A stretch of 64,000 nt of DNA from contig JARGOX010000012.1 in NCBI GenBank assembly GCA_029233925.1, forward strand, positions 124,001 through 188,000, read 5' to 3'. Under the pieces are notes generated by a model. It made no database searches. It saw only the letters and a list, made by a program, of their open reading frames with translations, and was not told the origin of the DNA. Each line of letters begins with the position of its first letter. Positions within the stretch are counted from its first letter, which is position 1. Source of the DNA: Rhizobiaceae bacterium (lineage in GTDB: Bacteria > Pseudomonadota > Alphaproteobacteria > Rhizobiales > Rhizobiaceae). Position numbers and translations under genes: made by a program. This document shows, piece after piece, positions 8,774 to 18,461 of the stretch.

Positions 8774-9382
8774 ATGTCAGAGATTCGATCGATTTGTGTA
8801 TATTGCGGCTCCCAACCGGGCAATGATCCAGCCTATGAAGAGACGGCACGGGCTTTGGGCAAATCCATAGCGCAAAACAACATCCGGCTGGTGTTTGGCG
8901 GCGGCACTCAGGGGCTCATGGGCGCTGTCGCAGACGCCGTATTGAAAGCCGATGGACTGGTGACGGGCATTATCCCGGAATTTCTTCAAACACGCGAGGC
9001 CGGCAATGGCTATGACCTGGTGTTCGATGAATTGATCGTCACGGAAGACATGCACACGCGAAAGCACACCATGTTCGAGAAATCCGGCGCCTTCGTCGCC
9101 CTGCCGGGCGGCATCGGAACGCTTGAGGAAATCATCGAAATCATGACATGGGCGCAATTGGGACGCCACACCCGGCCGATGGTGCTTGCCAATATTGCAG
9201 GCTTCTGGAATCCGCTGCTGGAACTGCTGAGCCACATGCGTTCAGCCGGTTTTCTGCATACGGCGCATCTGGCGCAGCCGTTGGTCGTTTCCGACCCGGC
9301 GCAAATCGTCCCGACAATCCTCAAGGCCTGGCAATCAGGTGAGGTCAGCGCTGGTGAACAGGACGTCATAGAAAAAATGTGA
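8774..9382 (+). CDS. LOG-family protein (TIGR00730)
   Basis: This 202-aa protein belongs to the LOG / lysine-decarboxylase-like family. It carries the two family motifs, M-H-T-R-K (93-97) and PGGIGTLEE (111-119), and an N-terminal Rossmann start ICVYCGS. Members release cytokinin free bases by hydrolysing nucleoside 5'-monophosphates, or act as general purine/pyrimidine nucleotide monophosphate nucleosidases; the bacterial role is often unclear. The start is placed at MSEIRS because homologues begin there; no strong ribosome-binding site is visible. It is divergent from the LysM gene. Confidence 0.88.
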   Translation: MSEIRSICVYCGSQPGNDPAYEETARALGKSIAQNNIRLVFGGGTQGLMGAVADAVLKADGLVTGIIPEFLQTREAGNGYDLVFDELIVTEDMHTRKHTMFEKSGAFVALPGGIGTLEEIIEIMTWAQLGRHTRPMVLANIAGFWNPLLELLSHMRSAGFLHTAHLAQPLVVSDPAQIVPTILKAWQSGEVSAGEQDVIEKM

Positions 9383-9573
9383 CGCCGGTTTTACGGCCGC
9401 CTGACGATAACTCTTCATTCCTGCGTTCCACCAGCCGCAATACCGGTCACGTCCGTTCACAAGCCGGTGACCCGGCCTTCGTGCGGGTTGCCCTGGGCTA
9501 TCGACAGCGCCAAGTGCCTGAGCAGGTAGGGACAGAACTCTGCACAGAACCTCAGCACAGGATATAGCCAGCC

Positions 9574-10404
9574 ATGCCGATTGATCGCCGTACTCTCATC
9601 GCAGGATTTGCAGGCCTGTTGGCCGTCTCGGCGCTCAAGCCGCTTGCCGCAACCGCCGCAATGAATGATTTTCGTCCGCAAGGCCAATCGAAGGTCGACC
9701 ATGGCGCCTTCGATGTTCTCCTCAAAAGATACGTCAAACCGGATGCACAGAGCTATAACCGGGTTGATTATCGCGGAATAAAGAAAAACCTTTCTGGGCT
9801 GAAGGCCTATATTGCTGCGCTGGAAACGGTCAATCCGGTTTCCCTGTCGCGAAATGAAGCCCATGCCTATTGGATCAATCTTTATAATGCCAAGACCCTG
9901 CAAGTCGTTGCGGAAGCCTATCCCGTGACCTCGATCAAGAAGATCAATCTCGGCGGCTCATTTCTGTTCGGTTCCGGCCCCTGGAAAGCAGATCTCTTGC
10001 GGGTTAACGGCACAGATTTGTCGCTTGACGATATAGAGCATCAAATCATTCGGCCGCTTTTCAAGGACGAAATGTCCCACTACGGGCTCAACTGCGCCTC
10101 CTATTCCTGTCCCAACCTTGCCACCAGCGCGTTCACCGGAGCCAATGTTGACGCGCTGCTGCGTCAAAACGCAATTGACTACGTCAATCATCCCCGCGGT
10201 GTGACCGTCAAGAATGGCCGCATCACGGCTTCGAAAATCTATTCCTGGTACGCCGAAGATTTCGGCGGCAAGAACAGGCTCAAGCAGCATTGGGCATCTC
10301 TGGCAAGCCCGGCCAAGGCAAAGGAGATCCGTTCAGCCTCGATTTCCAATTATACCTATGACTGGAGCATCAATGGAATTGAAAGTGCGCAGACAGACAG
10401 TTAG
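9574..10404 (+). CDS. DUF547 protein with twin-arginine-like signal
   Basis: This 276-aa protein starts MPIDRRTLIAGFAGLL, a paired-Arg then hydrophobic N-terminus that looks like a Tat signal peptide. The body matches DUF547: HAYWINLYNAKTLQ near residue 91, LSLDDIEHQIIRP near 150, and HYGLNCASYSCPNL near 169. The conserved Cys/His pattern resembles transglutaminase or peptidase-like folds, but no activity is established. AGGATATAGCCAGCC precedes the ATG. It probably acts in the periplasm. Confidence 0.82.
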   Translation: MPIDRRTLIAGFAGLLAVSALKPLAATAAMNDFRPQGQSKVDHGAFDVLLKRYVKPDAQSYNRVDYRGIKKNLSGLKAYIAALETVNPVSLSRNEAHAYWINLYNAKTLQVVAEAYPVTSIKKINLGGSFLFGSGPWKADLLRVNGTDLSLDDIEHQIIRPLFKDEMSHYGLNCASYSCPNLATSAFTGANVDALLRQNAIDYVNHPRGVTVKNGRITASKIYSWYAEDFGGKNRLKQHWASLASPAKAKEIRSASISNYTYDWSINGIESAQTDS

Positions 10405-10425
10405 CAATATCATAGGCGCATAGCC

Positions 10426-11337
10426 TCACAACAATGGCCTGGCCTCGATACGAGACTCACGCAGCGAGGACCATGTGTAGAGTGCCAGGGCAATCCAGAT
10501 CAGACAGAATGCTGCAAGCTGCCACATGGATAATGGTTCGTGGAATACGAAGATGGCGGCCAGGAAAATAAGGGACGGCGTCAGGTACTGCATCAGGCCG
10601 AGCGTCGAAAAGCGTAAGAGTTTCGCCCCGAAGGCGTAAAGAATGAGCGGTACAGCAGTGAACGGCCCGGCGATCAGCAGCAAGCCGGTATCGCGTGCAT
10701 CACCGGCCATAAAGTGGCCCATGCCGTCCATATCCAGGAAGTACAGAACCAAAAGTGACGGCACACTCAGCAGCAGGACCTCGAGAAAGAACCCCTGGCT
10801 TGGGCCGATCGGCAAGGTCTTGCGCAGGAAACCATACATACCGAAGCTGAAGGCCAGCGCCAGTGAGACCCATGGCAATCCGCCGGCCGTCACCGTCAAC
10901 AACACAAGGGCCGCGCAAACAAGGGCGATAGCTGCCATTTGCAAGCGGTTGAAACGCTCTCCAAGGAACACGGCCCCAAGCACGATGTTTACAACCGGGT
11001 TAATGTAATAGCCCAAAGCGGTTTCAACCGTTTGCTCATTGGCAATCGCCCAGACATAGATGCCCCAGTTGATCGATATGAATATGGCTGTTACCGCCGC
11101 AAGCAACAGCGTTCTGGGATGTCTGAAGGCCAGCTTGAGGTCTGCCGTGCGTCCCAGCAGCAAAATGAGGATGCCTGCAACAGGAACAGAACATAAAATT
11201 CGGTAGGCAACCACCTCAACGGGTGGAATATGGCTCACCATTTTCATGTAGAGCGGCATCACCCCCCAGAGAAGGTAGGCTCCCATCGCGAAGCCAAAGC
11301 CCCGCAATGCGGAATTGTCTGTTTCCTTGCCACCCAT
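10426..11337 (-). CDS. rarD: RarD/EamA-family permease
   Basis: This 303-aa inner-membrane protein has about ten hydrophobic helices. The N-terminal sequence GFGFAMGAYLLWGVMPLYMK and later NWGIYVWAIANEQTVETALG and YYINP are typical of RarD in the drug/metabolite transporter (EamA) superfamily. RarD is named for chloramphenicol sensitivity, but substrates are not known for most members. It is convergent with the DUF547 gene, 21 bases apart. A transporter role is firm; the compound moved is not. Confidence 0.88.
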   Translation of the reverse strand: MGGKETDNSALRGFGFAMGAYLLWGVMPLYMKMVSHIPPVEVVAYRILCSVPVAGILILLLGRTADLKLAFRHPRTLLLAAVTAIFISINWGIYVWAIANEQTVETALGYYINPVVNIVLGAVFLGERFNRLQMAAIALVCAALVLLTVTAGGLPWVSLALAFSFGMYGFLRKTLPIGPSQGFFLEVLLLSVPSLLVLYFLDMDGMGHFMAGDARDTGLLLIAGPFTAVPLILYAFGAKLLRFSTLGLMQYLTPSLIFLAAIFVFHEPLSMWQLAAFCLIWIALALYTWSSLRESRIEARPLL

Positions 11338-11416
11338 GGCGGGACACTTTCGATTTTCGAGACAGGATTATTCCATACAGAGCGACAAAGCACCCGGCAT
11401 CAAGCCAATGTGCAAA

Positions 11417-13015
11417 TCATGTGCAGCCTGTCTTCAGCAATTTGTAGGTAACCGAATCCATCAGAGCCTGAAATGACGCATCAATAATATTATCCGAGAC
11501 CCCGACGGTCCACCATCTCTGGCCCGTGGTATCACGCGATTCGATCAGAACCCTGGTGATGGCTTCAGTGCCGCCATTGAGGATACGCACCTTGTAATCC
11601 GTCAACTCCAGATCTTCGATCTCTTTTTGATAGCGGCCAAGGTCCTTGCGCAGCGCGATATCCAGTGCGTTGACCGGACCATTTCCCTCGGCCACAGACA
11701 TTTTGGTTTCACCATGGACCTCGACCTTGACGATTGCCTCCGACACGGTTTTCACATTGCCGATGGCATCAAAGCGTCGTTCCACCATGACCCGAAAGGA
11801 CTCGACCTTGAAATACTCCGGCACGCGGCCAAGCGTTCGCCGGGCAAGCAGTTCGAAACTGGCATCGGCTCCCTCATAGGCGTAGCCGCTGGCTTCATGT
11901 TCCTTGACGATGGAAATCAACCGGTCAAGGCCGGGATTATCCTTCGAGACTTCAATGCCCCTGCTCTTCAGCTCGTTGATGAAATTCGATTTTCCACCCT
12001 GGTCAGACACCATGACGCGGCGTTTGTTGCCAACGGTTTCAGGCGGCACATGTTCATAGGTGCGTGGATCCTTGAGCAATGCAGAGGCATGAATACCGGC
12101 CTTGGTGGCAAAGGATGACGTTCCGACATAGGGCGCCTGGCTTTCGGGCGAACGGTTCAGCAATTCGTCAAATGCATGGGAAAGGCGTGTCAGCCCTTTC
12201 AGTTTGTCTGCATCGATGGACGTGACAAAGCGTTTGTTCCAGACAGGTTTGAGCACGAGGTTGGGGATCAGCGTCACAAGGTTGGCATTGCCGCAGCGTT
12301 CGCCGATGCCATTCAATGTTCCCTGGACCTGGCGCACACCCGCCTCAATGGCCGCCAGCGAATTGGCAACCGCCTGACCGGTGTCATCATGGGCATGAAT
12401 GCCAAGGCGATCTCCGGCCAAGCCGCCCGCCATGACAGTTTTGATGATGCTGGCGATTTCGGTCGGCTGGGTGCCGCCATTGGTATCGCACAGCACAACC
12501 CAGCGGGCTCCGGCCTCATAGGCGGTCCCGGCGCAGGCCATGGCATAATCCGGGTTTGCCTTGAAGCCATCAAAGAAATGTTCGCAATCGACCAGCGCTT
12601 CCTTGCCGGCGGCGATCGTTGCTTCGACTGATACCCTGATGCAATCGAGGTTTTCCTCGTTGGATATGCCGAGCGCCACATCCACATGGTAGTCCCAGCT
12701 CTTGGCAACAAAACAGATGGCATCGCTTCGCGATTGCAGCAGCGCGGCAAGTCCGGGGTCATTGGAGGCTGAGACCCCTGCCCGCTTGGTCATGCCAAAT
12801 GCAACCATGGTGGCCTTCGACATGCGGTTTTGCTCGAAAAAGGCCGTATCTGTGGGATTTGCTCCCGGATAACCGCCCTCGACATAATCAAGACCGAATT
12901 CGTCCAGCATGTGGGCAATGGCAATTTTGTCTTCAACGCCAAAATCCACACCCGGTGTCTGCTGGCCGTCGCGCAGCGTAGTGTCGAACAGAAAGATTTT
13001 TTCGCGCGCGCTCAT
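11417..13015 (-). CDS. cimA: (R)-citramalate synthase
   Basis: This 532-aa protein belongs to the isopropylmalate/citramalate synthase family. FDTTLRDGQQTPG near residues 10-22 holds the metal-binding Asp and catalytic Arg; HAHDDTG near 220 gives the metal-binding His pair, and the C-terminal third is a LeuA-type allosteric dimer domain. The N-terminal motif and length fit the CimA group, which condenses pyruvate with acetyl-CoA in the threonine-independent isoleucine route. Its ATG overlaps the TAA of cysS by one base (TAATG), so translation is coupled. 2-Isopropylmalate synthase is the alternative, but the sequence looks CimA-like. Confidence 0.9.
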   Translation of the reverse strand: MSAREKIFLFDTTLRDGQQTPGVDFGVEDKIAIAHMLDEFGLDYVEGGYPGANPTDTAFFEQNRMSKATMVAFGMTKRAGVSASNDPGLAALLQSRSDAICFVAKSWDYHVDVALGISNEENLDCIRVSVEATIAAGKEALVDCEHFFDGFKANPDYAMACAGTAYEAGARWVVLCDTNGGTQPTEIASIIKTVMAGGLAGDRLGIHAHDDTGQAVANSLAAIEAGVRQVQGTLNGIGERCGNANLVTLIPNLVLKPVWNKRFVTSIDADKLKGLTRLSHAFDELLNRSPESQAPYVGTSSFATKAGIHASALLKDPRTYEHVPPETVGNKRRVMVSDQGGKSNFINELKSRGIEVSKDNPGLDRLISIVKEHEASGYAYEGADASFELLARRTLGRVPEYFKVESFRVMVERRFDAIGNVKTVSEAIVKVEVHGETKMSVAEGNGPVNALDIALRKDLGRYQKEIEDLELTDYKVRILNGGTEAITRVLIESRDTTGQRWWTVGVSDNIIDASFQALMDSVTYKLLKTGCT

Positions 13016-14385
13016 TATTTCATTTCCCAGGTGGTCGTGCGGGCTCCGGTATCGGGATCCTTGCCATCTTTCAATTGTATGCCCTTTTCCAACAGGTCAT
13101 CACGAATGGCATCAGCCTCAGACCAGTTTTTCTGCTCCAGAAAAGCCAGCCGCGCCGCGATGCGCTCGGCAATCATGACTTCATCGACATCGGCATTTTT
13201 TGCCTTCCGGTATTCATCGAATCCAAGCAGGTGCATCGTCGCGGCCAATTGTGGCCCCTCCAGAACGCTCAGCCGCGCCATGGCTGCAGAGAAATTGAGA
13301 TCATCGCACAGCACCTCGACGATCTGTTGATCCGCCGTTCCATCAGCCGATGCGTCACCCACTTTCCGCGCAAATTTTTCCAGCAGGGTTTCCGCCTCCT
13401 CAAGTTTGCGTTTGCTGAAGTCAATCGGCTCGCGATAGTGGGTCATCAGCATGGCCAGCCGCAGGACCTCTCCCGGCCAGCTTCTGCCGCCGAATTTGTC
13501 CTCGTCCAGCAGCGCATTGATGGTGATGAAATTGCCGAGACTTTTCGACATTTTCTGCCCCTCGACCTGCAGATAGCCATTGTGCATCCAGACATTGGCC
13601 ATCTGGCTGGTTCCATGGGTGCAGCACGATTGCGCATTTTCATTTTCGTGATGGGGGAAGATCAGGTCGAGCCCACCGCCATGAATGTCGAAGACCTCGC
13701 CCAGATAGCGCTCACTCATCGCCGAACATTCAATGTGCCATCCGGGACGCCCGATGCCCCAGGGTGAGTCCCAGCCTGGCTCATTGTTGGACGACAGTTT
13801 CCACAAGACAAAATCACCGGGATTCTTCTTGTGGCTCTCGACTGCAACGCGGGCGCCAGCCTGCTGGTCTTCCAGCTTGCGATGCGACAAGGCGCCGTAT
13901 TGGGCGGTCGATTTCACATCAAACAGGACCTCGCCGCCGGCCTGATAGGCATGGCCCTTGTCGATCAGCGTAGAGATCATCTGCTGCATCTGGGCAATAT
14001 TGTCCGTTGCGCGCGGTTCTATCGTTGGCTCCAGGCAACCAAGACGGTGCACATCCAGATGGTATTGTTCCGTCGTTCTGGCCGTCACCAGAGCAATGGC
14101 TTCATTAAGCGGCATATCGGGATAATCGCGCGCGGCGCGGACGTTTATCTTGTCATCAACATCGGTGATGTTGCGGACATAGGTGACGTGTTTCGCGCCA
14201 TAGAGATGGCGCAGCAGTCGGAACAGCAAATCAAAGACGATGGCCGGCCGGGCATTGCCGATATGGGCATAATCATAGACTGTCGGACCACAGACATACA
14301 TGCGAACGTTGTCCGGATCAATCGGCTGAAACGCGTCCTTTTGACGTGTCAGTGTATTGTACAGTTTCAGGCGCGGATTGCCCAT
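13015..14385 (-). CDS. cysS: Cysteinyl-tRNA synthetase
   Basis: This class I aminoacyl-tRNA synthetase charges tRNA-Cys. The protein is 456 aa from the ATG selected here. Visible are C32 of the zinc site ([12 protein letters not shown]), the HIGH-like HIGNAR (41-46), the zinc-site region GWHIECSAM and HHENENAQS, and K-M-S-K-S-L-G-N. A longer frame starts five codons upstream at 14400, but its GGGAG sequence sits at proper distance only for the internal ATG at 14385. It is followed directly by cimA. Confidence 0.95.
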   Translation of the reverse strand: MGNPRLKLYNTLTRQKDAFQPIDPDNVRMYVCGPTVYDYAHIGNARPAIVFDLLFRLLRHLYGAKHVTYVRNITDVDDKINVRAARDYPDMPLNEAIALVTARTTEQYHLDVHRLGCLEPTIEPRATDNIAQMQQMISTLIDKGHAYQAGGEVLFDVKSTAQYGALSHRKLEDQQAGARVAVESHKKNPGDFVLWKLSSNNEPGWDSPWGIGRPGWHIECSAMSERYLGEVFDIHGGGLDLIFPHHENENAQSCCTHGTSQMANVWMHNGYLQVEGQKMSKSLGNFITINALLDEDKFGGRSWPGEVLRLAMLMTHYREPIDFSKRKLEEAETLLEKFARKVGDASADGTADQQIVEVLCDDLNFSAAMARLSVLEGPQLAATMHLLGFDEYRKAKNADVDEVMIAERIAARLAFLEQKNWSEADAIRDDLLEKGIQLKDGKDPDTGARTTTWEMK

Positions 14386-14578
14386 AAAACATACTCCCAT
14401 TGTGCCTTTGGCCAGGGCTTTTGTCTTGAAACAAGTGGAGACGAAAACAGCCGGACCAGCGATTGGCTAGCGAATAATAATCCAGCAGATGCATGTGGCG
14501 GCTGTGCCGCGAAGCGTTTTCATGAGGCAACTTATCGCCGCTTGTGACAGCAACGTCAAGTCACGACATTGCGCAATT

Positions 14579-15208
14579 TCAGCCGTTGAGAAAACGCAGC
14601 AGCAAACCGATGGCCAGTACGGCCATGATCAGCGCGATGAGAAGATCGAGAATCCGCCAGGCCAAAGGTTTGACAAAGATCGGCGCCAACAATCGCGCGC
14701 CATAGCCAAGTCCGAAAAACCAGACGAAGGATGCCAGCACCGCGCCGCAGCCAAAAGCCAGTCGCGCCGTGCCGTCATATTGCCCGGAAAGACCTCCGAT
14801 CAGCAACACCGTGTCCAGGTAGACATGCGGATTGAGAAAAGTCAGCGCGAGACACGTGGTCACTGCTGCGGCCAGACTGCCGGCCTTCTTGTCTGCAACT
14901 TCCATTCCGTGGGGATAGAGCGCCCTTTTCAAGGCCAGAAATGCATAGCCAAACAGAAAGGCCGCACCGCTGAGCGTGACGATATTGATGAGAATGGGTG
15001 ACCGCGCGACCAGCGTCCCCAGCCCGGCAATGCCAGCGGCTATGAGAATGCCGTCCGACAATGCACCGATCAGACAGACGACAAAAACATGGGCGCGCAC
15101 CAGACCCTGTCGCAAAATGAAGGCATTTTGCGCGCCAATGGCGACAATCAGCGATCCGCCTAGAAAAAAACCGGCCATTGCCGCGCGTAAAACGGGATCG
15201 TCAAACAT
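14579..15208 (-). CDS. LysE/ArgO-type amino-acid exporter
   Basis: This 209-aa inner-membrane protein has six hydrophobic helices. AIGAQNAFILRQGL near residues 24-37 and TFLNPHVYLDTVLLIGG near 123-139 are the conserved LysE/ArgO blocks. The family exports lysine or arginine. AGGCAGGCAAAAG precedes the ATG. It lies 35 bases after the SRAP gene and may be read from the same transcript. The exact amino acid exported is not determined. Confidence 0.88.
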   Translation of the reverse strand: MFDDPVLRAAMAGFFLGGSLIVAIGAQNAFILRQGLVRAHVFVVCLIGALSDGILIAAGIAGLGTLVARSPILINIVTLSGAAFLFGYAFLALKRALYPHGMEVADKKAGSLAAAVTTCLALTFLNPHVYLDTVLLIGGLSGQYDGTARLAFGCGAVLASFVWFFGLGYGARLLAPIFVKPLAWRILDLLIALIMAVLAIGLLLRFLNG

Positions 15209-15243
15209 CTTTTGCCTGCCTGGTCAAACGTGTGGTGCACCGG

Positions 15244-16008
15244 TCAAAACAGTGACATTTGATCATCATTCGGCGGTTTGCTCTCCGATGGGGATTCGAC
15301 CAGCGGTGCCGGTTCCACCCGATCCTGCAGGTCCGGCTCCATATTGGCAACCTTGTTGACCTTGTCGGATACGGGAATGGCTTCAAAAAAGTCATTGTCA
15401 ACCGGCTCAAACAGGTCACGCACATGGCGCGGTTCCTGTGTCTTACAGTCGAGCCAACGGGAGAAGTCTTCGGGCTTGATGACGACCGGCATGCGGTGAT
15501 GAATGTGACTGATGGCTTCATTGGCGCCGGTCGTCAGAATGGCGCCTGTATCAATTTCGGATCCATCTGCTGAGGACCATGTATCCATCAGGCCGGCAAA
15601 GGCGACGATACCGCCGTCGCGCGGGCGCACCCAATAGGCCTGCGGCTTCTGGCGCCCCTGCCTTTGCCACTCATAGAAGCCCGACGCGGGAATCAACGTC
15701 CGGCGATGGCGCATGGGTGACTTGAAGGAGGCTTTCGCCTCAGCCGTTTCACTGCGGGCATTGATGATCAGTGGAAAATCTTTCGGGTCTTTCACCCAGG
15801 ATGGCAACAGGCCCCAGCGCACGAATACGGGCACGCGGTTGGCCCGGTTGCTGGCCGGCGCCAGCGCTGGCCCGTGACCTGCCATGACCATCAACAGAGG
15901 TTGGGTCGGTGCAATATTGTAACGCGGTTCATGGCGTTCCAGTTCGGCCAGTTCGAAAAACGCCGCCAAAGCGTCGGCCGAGGAAATCAATGAAAAGCGA
16001 CCACACAT
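15244..16008 (-). CDS. SRAP (YedK/HMCES-type) abasic-site protein
   Basis: This 254-aa protein shields abasic sites in single-stranded DNA by forming a covalent link through its N-terminal cysteine. The start was set at MCGRFS so that Cys2 becomes residue 1; the longer frame would bury it. N31 (PRYNIAPTQ), WGLLPSW, NARSET, E113 (ASGFYEW) and the His of SHIHHRMPV (about 170) complete the catalytic set. A roughly 50-residue acidic, Pro-rich tail ends in Q-M-S-L-F (250-254), which fits the beta-sliding-clamp binding consensus. That suggests tethering at replication forks, as the PIP box does in the human homologue. Confidence 0.92.
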   Translation of the reverse strand: MCGRFSLISSADALAAFFELAELERHEPRYNIAPTQPLLMVMAGHGPALAPASNRANRVPVFVRWGLLPSWVKDPKDFPLIINARSETAEAKASFKSPMRHRRTLIPASGFYEWQRQGRQKPQAYWVRPRDGGIVAFAGLMDTWSSADGSEIDTGAILTTGANEAISHIHHRMPVVIKPEDFSRWLDCKTQEPRHVRDLFEPVDNDFFEAIPVSDKVNKVANMEPDLQDRVEPAPLVESPSESKPPNDDQMSLF

Positions 16009-16118
16009 GAAAGACCCATCTTGAAAATGCACTGAAGTGTTTGCCGTCAGGCACGTGCAATCGAATTGCCTGTTTACGCGCTCTGGACAAGAGGCTCAAG
16101 ATAGGCAAGAAAATAGGC

Positions 16119-16544
16119 ATGATTTATCCGCGCATCGCTGCTTCCTGTGTCCTCAAGCGCGGGAACACCTACTTGATGGTCCGCCGTGCCCATGGCCAGG
16201 CCGCTGGAGACTACGCGTTTCCCGGCGGCAAGGTTGAGCCGGGTGAATTGCTTGCCGAGGCAGCGCTTCGCGAATTGCGCGAAGAGACCGGAATCAAGGC
16301 TTATAACCCCCGATTTTTCCGATTTTACGATCTGATCGAGCACGACGCGGCAGGTCTGTTGTCAAGCCACTATGTCCTGGCGGTCCACCTCGCCGATACA
16401 GATGATCAACAGAGGCCTGTCGCTGCCGATGATGCTCTTGAGGCCGCCTGGTACACTGCTGCGGAAATTAGAGCATTGCCGACCCCTGCCAGCGTGCTGG
16501 AATGTATAGAGCACTTCGAAGTCTACGGCCTTGGCCCGGCATAG
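16119..16544 (+). CDS. NUDIX hydrolase
   Basis: This 141-aa protein is essentially one NUDIX domain. The box is complete: G37-x5-E43-x7-R51-E52-L53-x-E55-E56-x-G58-I59. The start was set at MIYPRIAAS, where homology begins; the longer frame adds 26 residues with no family character. NUDIX enzymes cleave nucleoside diphosphates linked to another group. ADP-ribose-type substrates are common for this size, but the substrate cannot be read here. It is divergent from the SRAP gene, with 110 bases between. Confidence 0.87.
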   Translation: MIYPRIAASCVLKRGNTYLMVRRAHGQAAGDYAFPGGKVEPGELLAEAALRELREETGIKAYNPRFFRFYDLIEHDAAGLLSSHYVLAVHLADTDDQQRPVAADDALEAAWYTAAEIRALPTPASVLECIEHFEVYGLGPA

Positions 16545-16630
16545 GAGCATCAAGCGAAAGTGACGCGCCTTGAATGGTTCCACGGGCTTTTGCTTGGTAA
16601 GATGCTCTGGTACGGATCCGGGAGACACAG

Positions 16631-17626
16631 ATGATTGCCGGAAAATCGATGGCAAGGGCGGGACTGGTCGCTTTTGCACTACTGCTTTTTCAGACCGGGG
16701 TCGCATGGTCCGATCCCGACGCATGGTCGCGGCAGGGCTGGTCGACGGATTTTTCAAAAACAGCGATCGACTATGATGAAATCATGTCCGGTGGTCCGCC
16801 AAAGGATGGCATTCCCTCGATTGATGATCCTGCGTTCATTACCGTCGCCTCCGTCAATGACCTGGCAGACAATGAACCGGTGATCGGCCTGGAAATCGGC
16901 GGCGATGCCCGCGCCTATCCGTTGCGCATATTGATGTGGCATGAAATTGCCAACGATACCGTGGGCGGCGTACCTGTCACCGTGACTTATTGCCCGCTAT
17001 GCAATGCGGCACTGGTCTTTGACCGGCGTGTTGCGGGACAGGCAGACACATTCGGCACGACCGGCAAATTGCGCCATTCCGATCTGGTGATGTACGACCG
17101 GCGCACCGAAAGCTGGTGGCAACAATTTACCGGCGAAGCCATCGCCGGTGAAATGACCGGCACAAAGCTGAAACGCATCCCGTCACGGCTGGAATCGTGG
17201 AAAAATTTCAAGACCCGCTTTCCCGATGGCAAGGTTCTGGTGCCGGGTAATCCGGGCTTGCGGAACTATGGCTTCAATCCCTATGAGGGATACGACAGTC
17301 TGAGCCAGCCTTTTTTGTTCTCCGGTGAATTGCCGCAGGACATCAACCCGATGGAACGCGTCGTTGTGGTGCGCGGCGCCAGGCCGATTGCCCTTTCCAT
17401 GCTGAAAATACGTGAGGAAGGCCCGCTGACAAGGCTGGGCATGACATTCGCATGGGAAAAGGGACAGGCATCGGCGCTTGACAGCAGCCGCATTGCAAAC
17501 GGACGTGACGTGGGCAACATCACGGTCCGCCAGGATGGCGAGGATGTGCCCCATGACGTGACCTTCGCCTTTGTCGCCCATGCCTTCTTGCCGGATGTCA
17601 CCATCGAGAAATCAAAAAACCAATGA
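16631..17626 (+). CDS. DUF3179 secreted protein
   Basis: This 331-aa protein has a signal peptide (hydrophobic residues about 10-25, ending near AWS). The body matches DUF3179: an early PKDGIPSIDDPAF, then VTYCPLCNAALVFDR with two cysteines, FGTTGKLRHSDLVMYDR and WWQQFTGEA. The family is widespread and its biochemical role is unknown. Membership and export are clear from sequence. GGGAGACACAG precedes the ATG. Confidence 0.88.
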   Translation: MIAGKSMARAGLVAFALLLFQTGVAWSDPDAWSRQGWSTDFSKTAIDYDEIMSGGPPKDGIPSIDDPAFITVASVNDLADNEPVIGLEIGGDARAYPLRILMWHEIANDTVGGVPVTVTYCPLCNAALVFDRRVAGQADTFGTTGKLRHSDLVMYDRRTESWWQQFTGEAIAGEMTGTKLKRIPSRLESWKNFKTRFPDGKVLVPGNPGLRNYGFNPYEGYDSLSQPFLFSGELPQDINPMERVVVVRGARPIALSMLKIREEGPLTRLGMTFAWEKGQASALDSSRIANGRDVGNITVRQDGEDVPHDVTFAFVAHAFLPDVTIEKSKNQ

Positions 17627-17680
17627 CAACCTGTCGCAATGCCTATTGGGTTTGACCGGCAAAAGCGGTATTTGACGATC

Positions 17681-18064
17681 ATGAGACACAGACCTTGCAA
17701 GATTTTCATGCTCTGCGCCGCGCTGACCCTGACGGGTATGGCGCCGGCCGGAGCACAGGATGCAAAACCGCCCTATGAAGACCGGTTGATCCGGCTTTCC
17801 GAGATTGTCGGTTCCGTGCACTACCTGCGCACCCTGTGCCTGGCGACGGATGAGGGCTGGCGCGACAAGATGCAGGCTCTGATCAATCTGGAAGCGCGCG
17901 AACCGGAACGGCGTGCACGGCTGATCGCGGCCTTCAACAAGGGATACCGGTCATTTGCCTCTGTCCACACGAAATGCAGCAATGTGGCGATTGAAGCTGA
18001 AGAACTGCACCGCAAACAGGGTCTCGTGCTTGCATCGGAGATCATAGCGCGCTACGGAAATTAG
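17681..18064 (+). CDS. TIGR02301-family secreted protein
   Basis: This 127-aa protein has a signal peptide ending near AGAQ, then a mostly helical domain. LSEIVGSVHYLRTLC near 43-57 and NKGYRSFASVHTKCS near 93-107 match TIGR02301, a family found mainly in Rhizobiales. Two cysteines in these blocks may pair. The ATG chosen is the one at the signal peptide, 14 codons into the longer frame. The function is unknown; location is probably periplasmic. Confidence 0.8.
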   Translation: MRHRPCKIFMLCAALTLTGMAPAGAQDAKPPYEDRLIRLSEIVGSVHYLRTLCLATDEGWRDKMQALINLEAREPERRARLIAAFNKGYRSFASVHTKCSNVAIEAEELHRKQGLVLASEIIARYGN

Positions 18065-18163
18065 TAATCTATTAACCTGACATTTCACTGTGCCGCATTT
18101 AACTTAAATTGCGTGTTACTTTGTTTGTGGGAAATTGCGGAGAAGTGAACTCCAGGTGGTGAT

Positions 18164-18424
18164 ATGACGGAAACAAACCTGTCCGATATCGATGAGATGA
18201 TCGTACATGAGAAAATGATGACAGCGCTCGAACACCAGACGGAAGCCTGGGCCGAAGGCGTTGCCGATGGTATTGAGCCGGAAATCATTGCCGATGCGGC
18301 ATTTGTGACGGTGATGCGTGAAACCATCAAGATGTTTGGCGAAGACGCGACTGAAGCCATCCTTGATGATTTGAAACAACGGATGCTGACGGGTGAATTT
18401 TCGCCGGAACGTCTGGTTCAGTAA
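18164..18424 (+). CDS. Small conserved acidic protein
   Basis: This 86-aa protein is acidic and predicted all-helical, with no signal peptide, membrane segment or known motif. CCAGGTGGTGAT lies before the ATG. The leader contains a 13-bp AT palindrome, ATTTAA-C-TTAAAT (18097-18109), of unknown meaning. Position between TIGR02301 and the next exported protein looks like a conserved rhizobial gene string, but I know no function. Confidence 0.65.
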   Translation: MTETNLSDIDEMIVHEKMMTALEHQTEAWAEGVADGIEPEIIADAAFVTVMRETIKMFGEDATEAILDDLKQRMLTGEFSPERLVQ

Positions 18425-18461
18425 ATACAGGACGTCTCAAGGGGACCGGGAGCTGGCAGGC

